From the NCBI GenBank assembly GCA_018302185.1, contig JAGVZX010000048.1, positions 1 through 5,971 of the forward strand: a stretch of 5,971 bases of DNA, in the 5' to 3' direction. Under the pieces are notes generated by a model, which saw nothing but the letters and a program-made list of their open reading frames with translations, did no database searches and was not told the origin of the DNA. Shown one piece after another: positions 5,832-5,971 of this stretch (its first letter is position 1; every line of letters starts with the position of its first letter). The translations under genes were made by a program, and so were the position numbers. This stretch comes from Candidatus Woesearchaeota archaeon (GTDB lineage: Archaea > Nanobdellota > Nanobdellia > Woesearchaeales > UBA10200).

Positions 5832-5862
5832 TAATTCCTAGACTAGAACCCTGCACTATCTT

Positions 5863-5971
5863 CTAATCGCTCTTATAATTATTCTTCATGTCGACAGTGT
5901 ATTTGAGCAGCTTTACTTTATGGTGCTTGATAAGCTTTACTACTTTCTGTACACAGTCTTTTGCATTGAAG
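5863..5971 (-). CDS. Unrecognised protein, C-terminal 35 residues (cut by window edge)
   Basis: The minus strand is open from the right edge to a TAG at 5865-5863. The frame starts at 5970; base 5971 belongs to the preceding codon. The visible tail contains NAKDCVQKVVKLIKHHKVK and ends in DMKNNYKSD. It looks like a real archaeal C-terminus: an amphipathic lysine-rich helix with Val/Leu/Ile spaced every three to four residues, then a polar end, with composition like the neighbouring proteins. A T6 run follows the stop. I do not recognise the family. The fragment is short, so chance openness cannot be excluded; the opposite strand is also open here but reads as a Ser/Thr/Phe-rich antisense product. 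Confidence 0.45.
   Translation of the reverse strand, partial: FNAKDCVQKVVKLIKHHKVKLLKYTVDMKNNYKSD

Noticed and set aside
5888..5971. A plus-strand frame MSTVYLSSFTLWCLIS open to the right edge, resembling a signal peptide
   Set aside because: It is antisense to the lysine-rich minus-strand tail, which has better amino-acid composition and a downstream T6 run. Ser/Phe/Thr/Leu-rich strings are what the complement of a Lys-rich gene gives. It cannot be fully excluded without more sequence.

Overview
The window is an AT-rich, gene-dense piece of what is most likely an archaeal chromosome. The evidence is an FtsZ with archaeal-type architecture, a long SlyD-like FKBP with an IF insert and an extra C-terminal domain, and promoters that read as archaeal TATA boxes rather than -35/-10 pairs. 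Lysine-rich, compact proteins on short spacers would suit a DPANN lineage (Woesearchaeota/Pacearchaeota-like). That placement is inference from style, not from a marker gene.

Layout, left to right. At 1-114 (minus) is the start of a dCMP/cytidine deaminase-family gene that runs off the left edge. At 164-664 (minus) is an unrecognised 166-residue protein, 49 bp upstream of the deaminase and perhaps cotranscribed with it. At 720-2726 (minus) is a 668-residue DUF255/YyaL-type protein with an N-terminal thioredoxin fold carrying a CHWCH motif. At 2822-4078 (minus) is ftsZ, the cell-division tubulin homologue. At 4198-4869 (minus) is an FKBP/SlyD-type peptidyl-prolyl isomerase and chaperone. At 5040-5759 (plus) is a YihX-like HAD phosphatase, transcribed divergently from the FKBP gene. 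At 5863-5971 (minus) is the probable C-terminus of another gene, convergent with the HAD gene and cut by the right edge.

The genes do not form one pathway: they cover nucleotide metabolism, redox/unknown, division, protein folding and a small-molecule phosphatase. Expression signals split into two styles. The 166-aa gene, the DUF255 gene and the HAD gene have a TATA-like box centred about 26-30 nt from the start codon and no usable Shine-Dalgarno, which predicts leaderless mRNAs. ftsZ, the FKBP gene and the deaminase have GGTG-type or G-rich Shine-Dalgarno sequences; TATA-like boxes further upstream imply leaders for ftsZ and the FKBP gene.

I see no tRNA, rRNA, CRISPR array, transposon or attachment site, and no non-coding gap longer than about 210 bp. 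I found no convincing new multi-gene system. The points most worth following up are the orphan 166-aa protein, the modified short-form DUF255 protein, the low-complexity N-terminal extension of FtsZ, and the mixed leaderless/leadered promoter pattern.
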